NCBI GenBank assembly: GCA_947646735.1
Contig: CANTFK010000713.1
Span: 1 to 64,000 of the forward strand
Direction of reading: 5' to 3'
Length of the DNA: 64,000 bases
DNA from: Peronospora farinosa
Lineage: Eukaryota > Oomycota > Peronosporomycetes > Peronosporales > Peronosporaceae
Shown here: one piece after another, positions 40,035 to 51,353 of the stretch
Layout of the letters: every line of letters starts with the position of its first letter
Numbering within the stretch: the stretch's first letter is position 1
Program-made: the position numbers and the translations under genes
The notes under the pieces: generated by a model
What the model was told of the DNA's origin: nothing
The model's database searches: none
The model's input: only the letters and a program-made list of their open reading frames with translations

Positions 40035-42308
40035 TTACAGATAAATCGTCTTAGACTGGTCGCGCTTGGCGTGCAGAACGATAGAGTCGACGACGTACTC
40101 GTTAAAAAGAAGACAATCTCCATTAGCAAAACGCAACCGCTTCTTGTGCACCAAATCCGGATACAGGTCGTCCGTTAGAATTTGCACGTACTGTGCCGCT
40201 GGAGTCGTATCCGGTGACAGCCTAACTCGAGACGTTGGCAAATATATCACACACATCGACAACAGGACGATAAAAATGCATCCTGCCACTGTCACATACG
40301 CGGTCGCAGTCGGGACGTTAACTTCAATGTCTATCGTATCAGCAGTAGCAGTGTCATTGCCAGGGCCAGATCCATTTGATACCATTACAGCAGATAACAC
40401 GAGACGCCTCCTCGACATGACATCTGCATACAAGGTCGGAACTCCACGCTGCAGCAAATAAAACAGCGCTGCAGAGAGTATATCTTGCGTTCTTTGACCG
40501 TCGAGGTAGAAGTTATTGCTTTCGAGATGCATCAGATATGCATCCACTAGAGAATTGCATTCAAACGAGCTGGGGTGCATAAGCTTTCCATTGGATGATA
40601 CCATTCGGTGCCATGACGTAAGTGCGTCGTTGTCGGAGCGACTCGTGTCAGTGATCATGGCTGGATGCAACGTCACAAGTGCGACAGGATGTACAGTGTG
40701 CTGCGTGGACAACGCTTCCTTACCGACAAGCAGCGCACCTTCATCTGTTGCAAGCGGCAGACTCAGACCGAGGCAGTGATACTCGTCGTCAGCCGCACAC
40801 GCAGCATCGTAACGAAGGTGGAGAGGAGTTAGCTTCCACGTCAGTTTACTCAATGAAAGTGTCAACACTTCATGTGGAGCTTGTTCAGCTGCTCCCAAAT
40901 CCAGCACGTACTGGCTTGTAGCGCTATAGACCAAGGCGGAGTTCACGTCTTTCTTATTCGACGCAATTGACACGTGTGGATGCATATGAAACTCCTCCAG
41001 GACGCTCGCACGCGTGGCATACACACAGCCAGATGCTCCACATAAAGTAGTTCCCGTATTGTCCGCCTCAAAGGGAATCGAAATTGCCAAAGTAATAAAC
41101 TCCACATCTTCCGCAACTTTACGATGCTGCAAACGCAAAATCAGATCGCTCAATCGAGCTCTGGTAGATAATATTACCTTAAGGTCGCCCGCAACTGCTC
41201 GGATCAAATCTTCAAGTGACAGAGGAGTTGCTGCATCAACTAAAACACCTGCCAAACCCAAATTTGCAATGCTCTGCTGAAAGATCGAGTACAGCTCCAC
41301 AGGATCCCAATCGTCAGTGATCCCGTTCTTTTTACGATTATCCAAATTGTCCCGCATCAGCATTTCGGCAGTCTTCGTTGGCACGGTTATATCCGATTTC
41401 AATAGAGCACTGTTCCACGCGTGCGATGGAAAGCTAAAGCTTACGGACGTGGTGTCCACGTCATCCGGCCACACTCCCCACTGTTGCTCTGCACTTTTGT
41501 TCCCTTGCTCCACAGATTCGCAGGTATTTTCAAAATTAAATGGCGTAGTAAAACCTGTTAACGACGTCCGCAGGATTGAGTGCAGCAAGTCTGCGTCCGA
41601 ATCCATAGCCCACGGAGTCTCCATCTGATTCAACATTTCCGTCAATTCGTCTGATGCAGTGAGACGTCGCGTTGTAGCACTGGGATCCAGCGTGGTTTGA
41701 CCCACGTAAAGACTCGTAAAACCGACGTTCATGAGGATAATAACCGTCTTGAGACCCCAAAAAATGCAGCGCGTTTTGGCGACCGAGTGCATCCGCGCCG
41801 GTTGGTCTCCTGGATACAAGCTGCAATTGTGCAAATATGTGGCCAGGGTAGGGAAAATGAGCGTCTCGCAAAAGACCTCAAAAACCTTTCCACCCCCAAA
41901 CACAATATAACCAAAGAGTGTATTGTAGTCCTCCACAACGGATGACGCCTTGGCTGACAGCGTTTCATTGGCTGCCAATTTGTTTTCATACACGTATGTA
42001 AGTGTCTTCTTGTTGCTCGTAAGTAACGCGAATCCAAACGCGAAGATCAGAGCCGCTACCACGCACATAATGAAGCGCCCAAGTCGCAGGCTCATGTCCA
42101 CGATCGTGTTGCAATCGGCCAGCGCGTTGGTGCGCGCCATGTCGTTCATCGTTGATTCGCCCGAATTAAAGCTGCGGTGCAAATAGTTACCGCCAGTGTT
42201 AGGAAGAAATGCAGGCGTGAAGCTGCTTGATTTCGAGGCAACGCCAGCACACGACATTGAGTAGCCGCCATTGGCGTCTCCTGAAACGCAATGAGGTGGT
42301 CGGCTCAT
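40035..42308 (-). CDS. Oomycete-type multi-span membrane protein, 757 aa (paralogue of 42645-44915)
   Basis: Single uninterrupted exon with ATG at 42308. Predicted membrane segments: about 79-96 (IMCVVAALIFAFGFALL), 131-160 with the motif TLIFPTLATYLHNCSLYPGD, 182-202, and 669-692 near the C-terminus. The roughly 460-residue region between the third and last spans has several Cys (CGASGC, DEYHCLG) and NNFYLDGQ, and probably lies outside the cytosol. The 65-residue tail ends YPDLVHKKRLRF...NEYVVDSIVLHA. The same order and motifs occur in the divergent neighbour, so the two are paralogues. I do not recognise a characterised family, and no RxLR motif or cleavable signal peptide is evident. Function unknown. 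Confidence 0.85.
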   Translation of the reverse strand: MSRPPHCVSGDANGGYSMSCAGVASKSSSFTPAFLPNTGGNYLHRSFNSGESTMNDMARTNALADCNTIVDMSLRLGRFIMCVVAALIFAFGFALLTSNKKTLTYVYENKLAANETLSAKASSVVEDYNTLFGYIVFGGGKVFEVFCETLIFPTLATYLHNCSLYPGDQPARMHSVAKTRCIFWGLKTVIILMNVGFTSLYVGQTTLDPSATTRRLTASDELTEMLNQMETPWAMDSDADLLHSILRTSLTGFTTPFNFENTCESVEQGNKSAEQQWGVWPDDVDTTSVSFSFPSHAWNSALLKSDITVPTKTAEMLMRDNLDNRKKNGITDDWDPVELYSIFQQSIANLGLAGVLVDAATPLSLEDLIRAVAGDLKVILSTRARLSDLILRLQHRKVAEDVEFITLAISIPFEADNTGTTLCGASGCVYATRASVLEEFHMHPHVSIASNKKDVNSALVYSATSQYVLDLGAAEQAPHEVLTLSLSKLTWKLTPLHLRYDAACAADDEYHCLGLSLPLATDEGALLVGKEALSTQHTVHPVALVTLHPAMITDTSRSDNDALTSWHRMVSSNGKLMHPSSFECNSLVDAYLMHLESNNFYLDGQRTQDILSAALFYLLQRGVPTLYADVMSRRRLVLSAVMVSNGSGPGNDTATADTIDIEVNVPTATAYVTVAGCIFIVLLSMCVIYLPTSRVRLSPDTTPAAQYVQILTDDLYPDLVHKKRLRFANGDCLLFNEYVVDSIVLHAKRDQSKTIYL

Positions 42309-42644
42309 TTTTACAAAGTGACGGATGTAATTGCGATGTAGCGATCGCGAGTTGAGTACCTTTTATGAGTAATTTCAGCTCCGATGAATCCTGACGCGAC
42401 TAGATGCAGCTGTCCAAACCGACCGTAAACATACGTTCGTAAGCATAATAATTTATACAAATACATTCAATTGAGTGGGTAGGTTCATAAATCGATTTGA
42501 CAACTTAATCAGCCGATAGACAACAATATTGAATAAAGCATACTTAAATCAGCTCGATCGTCTATTCCTTGGTTGTAACAAGAAGCATCTGCTGGCGGTG
42601 GCGTTTTCAAGTCGCCCAGAGCTTAAGCAGAAATTGAGTACATA
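42309..42644. promoter_or_regulatory. Shared 336-bp divergent promoter region
   Basis: The only sequence between the two divergent start codons, so it must hold both promoters and 5' leaders. It is AT-rich in the middle (42430-42545) and contains GCGATCGC at 42341. No clear TATA box or match to the oomycete initiator motif was found by eye. Confidence 0.5.
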
Positions 42645-44915
42645 ATGCGCTATGCCGAGCGCCGGCAGCTGGAGAAGGACCGCATATCGTCGTACACGGA
42701 CGACGCCTTCGAGTGCGAGTCGCCGCACGCCATTCTCGCCAGCAGCCGCGGACTGCGACCGGATCAGCGCAGTAATCTGCAAGTGGCAGCAGGGCCTTCT
42801 TCGTACACGACGGTGGATAACCTACGCGCACATTGCGTGAGCGACGGTGATGGACACGAAGCTGTAACGTACGGAGAACTGGCCCAGCCACGACCCGAGA
42901 TCATCCTCCGATGGAAGCGGTTTGTCGTGCTCGTGGTTCTTGTGGCTACCGTCATGACGGTTGTATCCGCATGGCTGCGCGAGGGCTTCGTGGTGGATAA
43001 GGGCGTTCCTGTGAGCAAAGCAGAGAACAAGGTGGACGCTGTCAACTCGTACATCGGTCTGATGATGGGCTTTATTGAGTCTTTCGTCGGTCTCGGCGTG
43101 GAAGAAATTTTTCCTGTGTTTGTCGTGTATCTGCACAACCTGAGATGGTACACGGGGGACGACCCCGCGACTAAGAAACAGAGCAAATTTAAGAAGTTTG
43201 CGCTTACGATCTTTATTCCTACGGTCATGATGGCGGTAGGCAGCTCGCTCTCTGCAGTGCAAGCTAACCAGAAAGATTACAACGCAGCAAGAAGTATTGC
43301 GACGACAGCTTCTACGACTACGACGAGGTTCTTGGTGGAGGAAGCGACCGAATTGAACGGTAATGGACTAGGAGACACTATCTTGAAGACGGCGTTGGCC
43401 CGGAAGGTGGAGCCTATGCTACCACTGAAAATGTCCACGTGCAGCTCCAAAAAGGCAGACTCGTTTTCCGCGGAGGCTTTGCTAGCGGCAGCCCCGAAGG
43501 CTGTTTTTGGATTCCCTTTAAAGGAGTGGGGCGCCGAGTTTGGAAATGGCTGGTCGCGTGGAGGCTCTTCGAAGCACTACGAGGTTTCGCAGACTGGGGC
43601 TAGAGATGCGGGCGGGGCAATGCAACTGAGTGACGTCATGCCACTTGCTGCAGCCCACGAGTTATGGATGCACGGAGAACCTATATTGCTGAAGAGTATG
43701 AGGGCTGCCAGAAGCAGTCAAAAAAGCCTTACGCCATCGAGCCTGGACGAATTACTGGATAGTATTTTGAAGTCTTTGTTCGAAATGGAACTACCTTTGG
43801 CCCATGCTGCTGCTCTTGACGCTTCGTTCGATACGTTAGAGTTGAGCTCTAATATGGATTTAGATGTGATGACCTTAAAAGTACCGCTGCGCAGTCCAAG
43901 GAATGCGTCTGTCGTTTGTGGCGAAAGCCGTTGTGGGTTGCTGCAGCAGCGGCTAAACATTAGCCAGCAGTTACCCCGCAAGCAAATAGGTATGACGCAA
44001 ATGAATGGAAATTGCTCGCATTCGGTAGATTGTGACAGAATCTCCAATGCTGCATTCCTGTATGGTTTTACGACTGTGACTACCGCTGAAAGCGCGACAG
44101 TTGTTTTAACGAGGTCGTTAGTTTTATCATTCGCGCGTCTGTCGTGGCAATTTGACAGAGCTGCGTACGCGTGCGAGGCTGGAGCAGACCGCAAAGAAGG
44201 CTGTCAAGTACTGCGTCACCAGCTTGGCGATAGCGACCGTCACTTGGTTCTACCGAAGCAGTGGCTTCCAGCTCAATTTCAAACTGGCAGTCCGGCTGCA
44301 TCAATTTCGCTGGTGCAGTTACTGGAACCCAACATAAGACAAACTTCTGGTCAAGCACTGTCGCTTGCGACGCTGGAGCATTTAGAATCGTGGCCTCAAG
44401 ACAGCACTGACACATGCTCTGTTGCCGTGGACACATTACTTCAGTATGTAAACAGCAATCATTTTTACATGGGTGACGATATAGCGGAGACGATGGCAGC
44501 GTCTGCGTTGCTCTTTATCTTTCAGAATGCTCGGGTCCTAGATAGCGCACCAGGTATGAAGATTATGGTCCAACGACGTCTCGTTGATACGACAACACGC
44601 CGAGTAAAGGTGTTCTTGACGAATACTAAGGTGGGCAACAGATGTACGTGGACGGGTTGCGGATTATTGCTGCTGCTGACTGCCTTGGTCTTCCTGTTAC
44701 CAAACGAGCGCGCTCGACTTTCACCTCCGCGTGGAGGTAACGCACGTGCTGAGAGGTTTGTGGCTGTGCAGACGGAACAGGTTTATCCCAATTTAATTTA
44801 CAAGAAGCGCTTTCGGATCGGCAAAACTGGCGAGGAGATAAAGTTCGGCGAGTTCGCCGTCAAGTCTGTTGGACTACACCACGAGATGGAGGAGGACGAG
44901 CAGATTTACATTTGA
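42645..44915 (+). CDS. Oomycete-type multi-span membrane protein, 756 aa (paralogue of 40035-42308)
   Basis: Single exon with ATG at 42645. Predicted spans: about 93-111 (VVLVVLVATVMTVVSAW), 137-164 leading into EEIFPVFVVYLHNLRWYTGD, 185-204, and about 666-686 (GCGLLLLLTALVFLLP). The large region between spans 3 and 4 has CGESRCG and NSNHFYMGDD, which match CGASGC and SNNFYLDG in the paralogue. The tail reads YPNLIYKKRFRI...FGEFAVKSVGLHH. Length and topology are the same as in the neighbour, but overall identity is low, so the duplication is old. Codon use and the lack of breaks contrast with the surrounding transposons, which supports a functional gene. Function unknown. Confidence 0.87.
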   Translation: MRYAERRQLEKDRISSYTDDAFECESPHAILASSRGLRPDQRSNLQVAAGPSSYTTVDNLRAHCVSDGDGHEAVTYGELAQPRPEIILRWKRFVVLVVLVATVMTVVSAWLREGFVVDKGVPVSKAENKVDAVNSYIGLMMGFIESFVGLGVEEIFPVFVVYLHNLRWYTGDDPATKKQSKFKKFALTIFIPTVMMAVGSSLSAVQANQKDYNAARSIATTASTTTTRFLVEEATELNGNGLGDTILKTALARKVEPMLPLKMSTCSSKKADSFSAEALLAAAPKAVFGFPLKEWGAEFGNGWSRGGSSKHYEVSQTGARDAGGAMQLSDVMPLAAAHELWMHGEPILLKSMRAARSSQKSLTPSSLDELLDSILKSLFEMELPLAHAAALDASFDTLELSSNMDLDVMTLKVPLRSPRNASVVCGESRCGLLQQRLNISQQLPRKQIGMTQMNGNCSHSVDCDRISNAAFLYGFTTVTTAESATVVLTRSLVLSFARLSWQFDRAAYACEAGADRKEGCQVLRHQLGDSDRHLVLPKQWLPAQFQTGSPAASISLVQLLEPNIRQTSGQALSLATLEHLESWPQDSTDTCSVAVDTLLQYVNSNHFYMGDDIAETMAASALLFIFQNARVLDSAPGMKIMVQRRLVDTTTRRVKVFLTNTKVGNRCTWTGCGLLLLLTALVFLLPNERARLSPPRGGNARAERFVAVQTEQVYPNLIYKKRFRIGKTGEEIKFGEFAVKSVGLHHEMEEDEQIYI

Positions 44916-45533
44916 TCTTGAATGTCTTTTTTCTAGTACAAATGAATTGATTGAGACGAAACAAAATTGATTAATGAGCTGTTAAGCTATCGCCTTGTTT
45001 GAAACTCATAAAGCATCACTGAATACGTGCATGCGCTGCGCACTTCACTATATTTGCCTAGTCGCAACATTGGCCGTCTAACTGCGCTAATGTTTTTCTC
45101 TGCAAGATGCTCAATGTATCGGCATTGCTTCGCACCTAATACAATTCCAGCTTTCTTAGACAGTTCCGTGTGGGCACTTGTACCGGGCTAATAGTTACAC
45201 GAGTCCGTTAAGTATATCATACTTAACGGGGAGGTCTTAAAAGGTACGTGGTACCTTAGGCCTGCCACTTGGGTGTGGCACATCAATGTGACCAATCCTC
45301 GTGAATGAGATGTCCATGGATAAATTCACATTTAAAGGGGATGACGTCCAGTTGAGACTAGGCGTCATGGTGACGTTACAGACGGACGTCATCTGCAAGC
45401 TTTAATATTATTAAGCTCGCACGTTGGGATACGCATCTAAAGAGACGCGTATCCGAGGCTTTGAATGTCCCTCAATATGAATTGAGGACAATATCTCCAC
45501 CTCTCCCAATATCATAGTGAGTTGGCAGAGCAT
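44916..45533. other. Gene-free flank, then hairpin-rich leader of element E
   Basis: 44916-45178 holds nothing I can name. From about 45179 (TGTACCGGGCTAATAGTTACA, weakly like the G1 LTR start) the sequence becomes a chain of perfect inverted repeats: 45205-45229 (11 bp), 45241-45257 (7 bp), 45263-45280, 45340-45349/45384-45393 (10 bp), 45427-45454 (8 bp) and 45470-45487 (7 bp). It ends just ahead of the gag ATG at 45534. It may be a remnant of the 5' LTR or leader of element E; no matching 3' copy was seen. Confidence 0.5.
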
Positions 45534-46405
45534 ATGGCGCAGGGACTTGGTAAAAAAGCCTTGGTCAATCTCTTTCATTGTCCTCCTGAGCAACATGTTG
45601 CTCAGTTGGAGCAATTTGAGGCGTTTGTGCTCGGACAGCGTAAAGACGTGTCCGAGGTAAACAGCCAATCAACGGCTGAGTTCATCAATAAGACTCAGGA
45701 TGAGCTTAGGCGTGAGCAAGCTCGGAATGAGGCGCTCAACAGAACTGTTCAGACGCTATCTGCCCGGCCTGCTCAACCGAGGCCCATTCGGATGGACCCT
45801 CCGAAGTTCGATGGAACTAGCCCTCACACGATTGTTCACTGGCTATTAGCAGTTGAGCGATGTGGAGTGGCGCAGCTCATCGAAGACGACACCAGAATGG
45901 TGCCGTATGCCATGTCCAATTTGCGTGACAAAGCGTCAGAGTGGGCTTACTCTGCGCTGATGGCTAATGCTGATGCATTTCCATCATGGGCGATCTTTAA
46001 GGCAAAGATTCGCGCCATGTATCAGCCGCCTAACAACGAAGTGTTGCTTATGGCGCGCTTCTTTGGAGCACGACAGGCGAAACGCTCTCGGCAAGAATTT
46101 GTGCAGGAGATGCGTTCGCTGTCGGCGTCCATTAATGGGGAACCGATACCAGAACGTATCAAGGTGGACACGTTCATGAATGGACTTACGCACGGCCCAT
46201 CGCGTCAGGACCTTTTTTGAAAAAGTGCCAATGACGATGGAAGAGGCAATTGAAATTGACATAGTTGAGGAGGAATCCTACAACAGTGCCTCGGCGACAG
46301 CTTATAATAAGCCGGAGGCCGAGAAGTCTGATGACACTCCTATGGAGTTAGGCAATGCAGACGTGGTCTGCTACAAGTGCGGCAAGTGCGGCCATATGAG
46401 GGCTT
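45534..46405 (+). pseudogene. Element E gag, 5' part, split by element D
   Basis: Gypsy-type gag: an N-terminal helical region with ELRREQARNEALNRTV, then the core MDPPKFDGTSPHTIVHWL, LRDKASEWAYSALMAN and MYQPPNNEVLLMARFF. A frameshift in a T run at 46213-46218 is followed by FEKVPMTMEEAIEID and the zinc knuckle CYKCGKCGHMRA. Element D interrupts the knuckle between its His and final Cys. The last Cys is supplied by the bases just after D (58254). It would form the capsid and bind RNA. Confidence 0.88.
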
Positions 46406-47188
46406 TGTGGTAAAGTGGGATCTCAAACGACGTGAGAGAACCACAAACACACACAGCGCCGGACTGCCGACTTACGGAGAGGGTACCCCGATACCGTGTC
46501 ATGTCAACCTTGGGTCTCACCTTGTGTACCCGTCGGATTGGCTGGTCTTGCTCCTCGTTAGACGCAAAAGACTTATAGACTTGATCCTAATGTGCAGGGA
46601 CTGCCCACGAGTGGATATACTTTACTCGGGCCCGGGGTTTCTTGGGCTCGATTGACTGAGTCGAGAGCAATGCACCTGGTACTATGTACCCCTTCGGTAG
46701 CTAACTGTTTCTTGGTCCTTGGACCCCTTTTTCTTGTTCCCCGTAGGAAGGGCGCTTGACACTTTAGGCCAACTATCCTGAGGTTCAACTTTCGTTGCTT
46801 GAGCTGTCAACTCACCTGACGTCGGGGGCCAAAGGGTATTCCGCTTGGAATAGGTGAGGTGACGGAGAAGCTAAGAGGAGGCGCTTAGAGCTTCCAAGCA
46901 AATTCGAGTGTGTTTATTTGTCTTATTCTTTGTATGATTTTCTTGCCTAACCCTAACCCTTCGATCTGGATAATGCCACGTGTTCACTTCTCAAAGGAAA
47001 GCTGGCTCTTATAGGGGTTCGGGCCTTGTACCGGCTCTGCACTGTATATAAACCTTGTACCTTCTCTGACTTTAGGACCACCTCGTGGTCGTGGACCCTG
47101 TCATTCTTATGAGGGAGTGACCGGGACCTCTCACGCTAGTTATTATAATAATTGCGATGGGCCTTCATTCTCGTGGCACTTCTACACA
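46406..47188 (-). repeat. 3' LTR of element D, 783 bp
   Basis: TGTGGTAAAG...CTTCTACACA. Nearly identical to the other LTR for the first 580 bp, after which the two diverge strongly until the terminus. A plus-strand TATA box TATATAAA lies at 47045-47052, about 270 bp ahead of the accessory gene ATG. Confidence 0.88.
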
Positions 47189-47320
47189 GCTATCCCCTGC
47201 GCGCTGGTCTTCCGAGCTGCGTCAAGACCCCGTGCTTCCTTGTCCTTTCTTTTAAGCGTAGCAGTAGATGTCCATGTGCTTGTTACCTAACCGTATTCAC
47301 CAACTTACAAACCATTTCAT

Positions 47321-49303
47321 ATGCCAGTGACCGCTCCGATTTCTTCGCCGACGATCTCCCAGCACCTTGACGTTGGTCTGCCCCCGCACTTCCTGGACCC
47401 GACTTTATCCTAGTCATTTCGACTGTAGACCTCGTCGGGGCGCCCCCTGATTATGCGAGTGTCGCTCAGGCGTAGGATTATAAATAACGAATGGAACGTG
47501 CCCACCCTCGCTGAAGATCATAGAGTCTTTTAGCAGGCCTATCAGACTCAGCATCTCCGGGCCTAAGACTTGCAGTGCCGCGTAAATGAGGTCATCCTAT
47601 TTATAGAAGTCGATATCATTTGAATATAAGCTCGAAATAAAAACCTCGTCTGCAATCACAAACAGGCCAGCTGAATATCGCGGATTACCAAGATGCGTTC
47701 GTCAACCAGTAGACTACTGTCTTTTAGTCGAGGCGTTTAGGTCCATTATACGCAAGGGGCCAGTATGAAGTTGCTGTGACGGATGTCACGGTCCAAGTCG
47801 AAGAAGTGGAGGCTAGTTGGGCACCGCCGCGGCCTACTTTCAGGCCAAGGCATCTTAAGTATCGCGACTCCAGGATGAGCTGGCCCGATACAAGGCTCTT
47901 GGTAAACTGTTCGTCCAAAAGCAGGACCAGCTTCAGAAGCAGCTAGCAGTGGCTCGAAGCGCCGCAGCAAAACTTCCCGGCTTATGGTCAAGGCTCCAGG
48001 ACTCTCAAAGGCTAAAAGGTCTCGATCGCCCGCTGCCAAGGTTCCGGTTCGTTCCACATGTAAGAAGCGCCGGACTACTTATGTCTATAGTTCCAACAAA
48101 GACGAGTCCAGCAGAAGCGATTAGTCTCTGTTAGCCGCGATGTACTAGTCGCGTCTTTCCCGTCGTCGTTATGTCCCGGCGTCTTCTGTGGAGGAACCTG
48201 ATTAAGAGGTTATTTACTTGTCCAGTGAATTATATCTCGGTAATTGATCAAGATCGGCGGGGTCCACTATGATTTCTAAGCTGGACATCCTCTTACATTG
48301 GCGGGGTACACTGGTAAACTCCGGTCTGGTCCTCCTCCAAATTGGCGGGGTCCACTGGTAAATCCGGTCCGGTCCTCCTCCAAATTTGCGGGGTCCAATG
48401 GGAAACCTAAGTCTGGTACGAGCCCTAGAGCACAATCATCACCTGCTGCTTCCCCCAAAAGGAAGATACGCGTACGCCTCATACCGATCAGTTCATCCAG
48501 CTTTTTGGCCACTTCGAGTTCGACACTGAAAGCCTCGACTCCGATGATCATGAGGTTTCAGCTTCCAAGGGTCCTGCTGGTTCCAACGCTTGGGGCCCGT
48601 CCATGCCTAGATATTCACAGCCAGTTGTATTCAGAACCGAAGACGTTGCCCCATGGCCACTTTCTATGGCAGGCCTCTTGCGATCATGCGATTAAGCGTG
48701 AAGGATATATGGTCCGACGTGACCATCCCGGCCTCGTGGATGGAACCAGGCTCCTCTATGTTCAAAGCATCCAGTGTCCCCCAGGATGAGAGTAAGAGTC
48801 TCCTAACGGAACCTCAGCTCCAGCTGTTAATTGACGCGCGTCCGTGTTAACAGCAGCCGGTACTTGGATATCCTCGTTCCCTTCCGTAAATGTATGGTTT
48901 GTTGCCTGGTGTAGATCCACGATCCCTACGTAGATGCATCACACCAGAGCTTGTGGGAGGACCGGCACCGCCTATATTTTTCTGTGGATCTTCGCACCAG
49001 CAGCAACTATATCGCTCGGCTTTAAAACGCCAAAAAAAAGCGGCAGACTAAGGCTACGAAGGCTAATTTTGGGGTGCAGAAGAAGGTTCTGCAAAAGATG
49101 GTAGCAGGTCACTACGACCTGAACATCCGCTTACCCCCAAACGTCAGCTGTCTTTCTGATACCCAGGTGTCAACCAGGTAAATTCTTATGCGAGGCTGTT
49201 AAAGGCGTTGCAGGTAGAGAATGATGCTGACCCTTGGCGCATCTTTTATCACAAGATCATCCACGAACATCCCGCCTTCCGGTTTCCCGTCTCCATGGTA
49301 TGT
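47321..49303 (+). pseudogene. Antisense accessory gene (aORF) of element D, decayed
   Basis: Runs inward from the 3' LTR like the genes of A and B, but with many stops and shifts. Recognisable parts: a first frame from ATG 47321 (MPVTAPISSPTISQHLDVG), a tandem repeat (48252-48408), the acidic motif LFGHFEFDTESLDSDD near 48500, the core start EDVAPWPLS near 48640, then SHQSLWEDRHRLYFS near 48935, and the last block DADPWRIFYHKIIHEHP near 49230. These align in order with the A and B genes. Comparison with A shows the same Pro-Trp and ALW.ATH landmarks, so the gene was present in the ancestor of A, B and D. Confidence 0.6.
48252..48408 (+). repeat. Tandem repeat of about 48 bp in element D's aORF
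   Basis: Three to four units containing TGGCGGGGTCCACTGGTAAA and GGTCCTCCTCCAAAT. Each unit is rich in GGTC. The A and B genes have unrelated repeats in roughly the same region. Confidence 0.82.
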
Positions 49304-49603
49304 TTTCTCCGCTTGACGGTAACTAAGGTTCGTGGATAGCTTTCCGCGTATTCATCGTAAGCTAAAAATCTCATTTCATTTCATGACTCCATAGTAAACT
49401 CCCGATCTTCCTTTTTAAGGCCATGTCTTAGATGAGGCCCAATGTCCTCTACAGGTTAGCAATACTTCTCTCTTCTTGCTCTGCTGCACTTCTCGAATAC
49501 ATAAGTGGACTACTTTCTGTGCAGACAACAAATACCATCTCCTTCTGGGATCATCTTGGCCTTCCCACGATGAACTCTCCCCTCGACTACTCATGAATCT
49601 GCA

Positions 49604-51314
49604 TCACCACAAAACGTTTCCGAGTGACTTGCCTGCGTACGTAGTCCTCAAGTAGTCCACCGCATTGAGATCCACCTCGTCTACCCACGACGGATCGGAG
49701 TATCCTTTCCACTGCACCAGGTATTCACATTGAATACGACCATACCAAGTTTTTCTTCCCATGCGCTTGTCAAGAATCATCTCCACTTCATACTCATTGT
49801 CCTCTAATTCTGCAGCCCATCTATCCTCTGGTAACAAGGCTTCGTCAAAATCCACCCGATCCGTTTCGTCCACCCCCCCCCAAAATCATATTCGGTCTGT
49901 CAAGATATTGCCGGACCAGCTTCAATTTTGACACGTGTACCAACGGGTATATACGGTAGTCTGTTCCACTGATATCTAAACGAACGGCATAGTCACCCAT
50001 TAATTCTCTCACTCGGAACGGCCCGTGCCATAGATGTGCCAGCTTTCGAGCATACCCCTCCTTGACCCGGTCCAAGTATAACCAGACTTGGGAATCCACC
50101 TCAATATGACCATCAACCACCTCCTCATTGTGGGCCTGGGCTCGACCTTCCATCGCCGATCGTAATAATTTGTTGACCTGTTCTCTTGCTCGGCGATACT
50201 GACGTTGCACGCTATATCGCCATCGACGGGGCTCACATTCACGCCGCTTCGTGCTGCCTAACGGTATGGTGGCTTCTAGAGTACTTCGGACATCCCAGAC
50301 ATGTACCAATAAAAGTGGCGTTTCCTTTCGGATCCGGTCCTGGGCCGTATTCAACGCGATGGTGAGCCTTTCTGCATAGGCATCCCAGTCCTTCTGATCT
50401 ACCTCGGACACATACATTTTGATGGACCGTGTAATGGTCTGTACCATTCTCTCTGCTGTGCCATTGGCCTGTGGTCGATACGCCATAGTCGCCCGCTGTT
50501 TCTGCCCAATTATGCGGTTGAAGGCGCAAAAGAAATCTGACATGAAACTGGGTTCTCTGTCGTGACGGATCGCCTTACTGGCCCCAAACCGACGGAATAC
50601 GCACTCTTCGTAACCTTCTGCCACGGTTTGGGCCGACCTCGACAAACTAGCCTTGGCAATCACATATCCCGTAAACAGGTCCACCCAAATCAACAGCTCC
50701 ATATTACCCTTGAATGACATAGGTAAAGATGGGATGTGATCCATCGCGATAACTTGGAACGGGTAGGTAGCTTGAATGTTTCCTGGGGTTCTCCTTCGCA
50801 AGGTGGGGCCACCTTTGCCACTTTCGCTGTTCATGCAAGTGCCAACATAGCGCTGAACACTCCGGAATAAGCCTTTCCAATAGAATAATTTCCGGATCCG
50901 TTGGTATGTACGGCCAATTCCCTGGTGTCCCCCTTCTAGACTAGTATGGTAGTGGTGTCGAAAGTCTTGTTGTAGACTTTCGGGTATAACTAGCCGAATC
51001 AACCCCTCACGGTCCTCATCTACTGTTCCCTGGTAAGGGCAGTACAGAAGAAGATCGTCATCATCCAAAGCGTAGTTCATCTCAATCTTTCCACACGTAA
51101 ATGCCACCTCTGCCGATAAACTACTCCAGTTACCCCGTAGGTAAATCTTCAAATCACGTATCCACATCTCTTCATCTTGGGCTGCTGCAATTCGTTCGAT
51201 CCTTATCCGTTTTACTACTTTCTCCTTCAAGACTTCCGTCGTCATTCTGGCTAGAGCCCGAGACCTCGTAACGGCTGCAACTCGCAGTGCAGGGTCATGG
51301 TCCTTGGGTACCAA
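49604..51314 (-). pseudogene. Element D integrase with chromodomain
   Basis: 489-codon open frame plus a chromodomain frame (49604-49873) joined across a C-run near 49870, where a 1-base slip breaks the reading. Catalytic motifs are as in element C (MDHIPSL, RHDREPSFMS, NGTAERMVQ). In the zinc site the second CVDC is CMNS, so one metal-binding Cys is lost. The chromodomain reads EYLVQWKGYSDPSWVDEVDL. Except for its chromodomain end it is nearly identical to the element C integrase. Confidence 0.88.
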
Positions 51315-51353
51315 AAGCTCATGTAGACGATTAATTGCTTCGAGGTCCTTGAA

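Noticed and set aside
39536..40129. 197-codon minus-strand frame next to the host gene
   Set aside because: Overlaps the 3' end of the 757-codon gene in a different frame, has no domain or repeat, and lies in gene-free flank; probably chance.
40035..44915. Secreted RxLR or Crinkler effector genes
   Set aside because: No cleavable signal peptide, RxLR-EER or LFLAK motif. Several membrane spans and a long C-terminal region fit integral membrane proteins.
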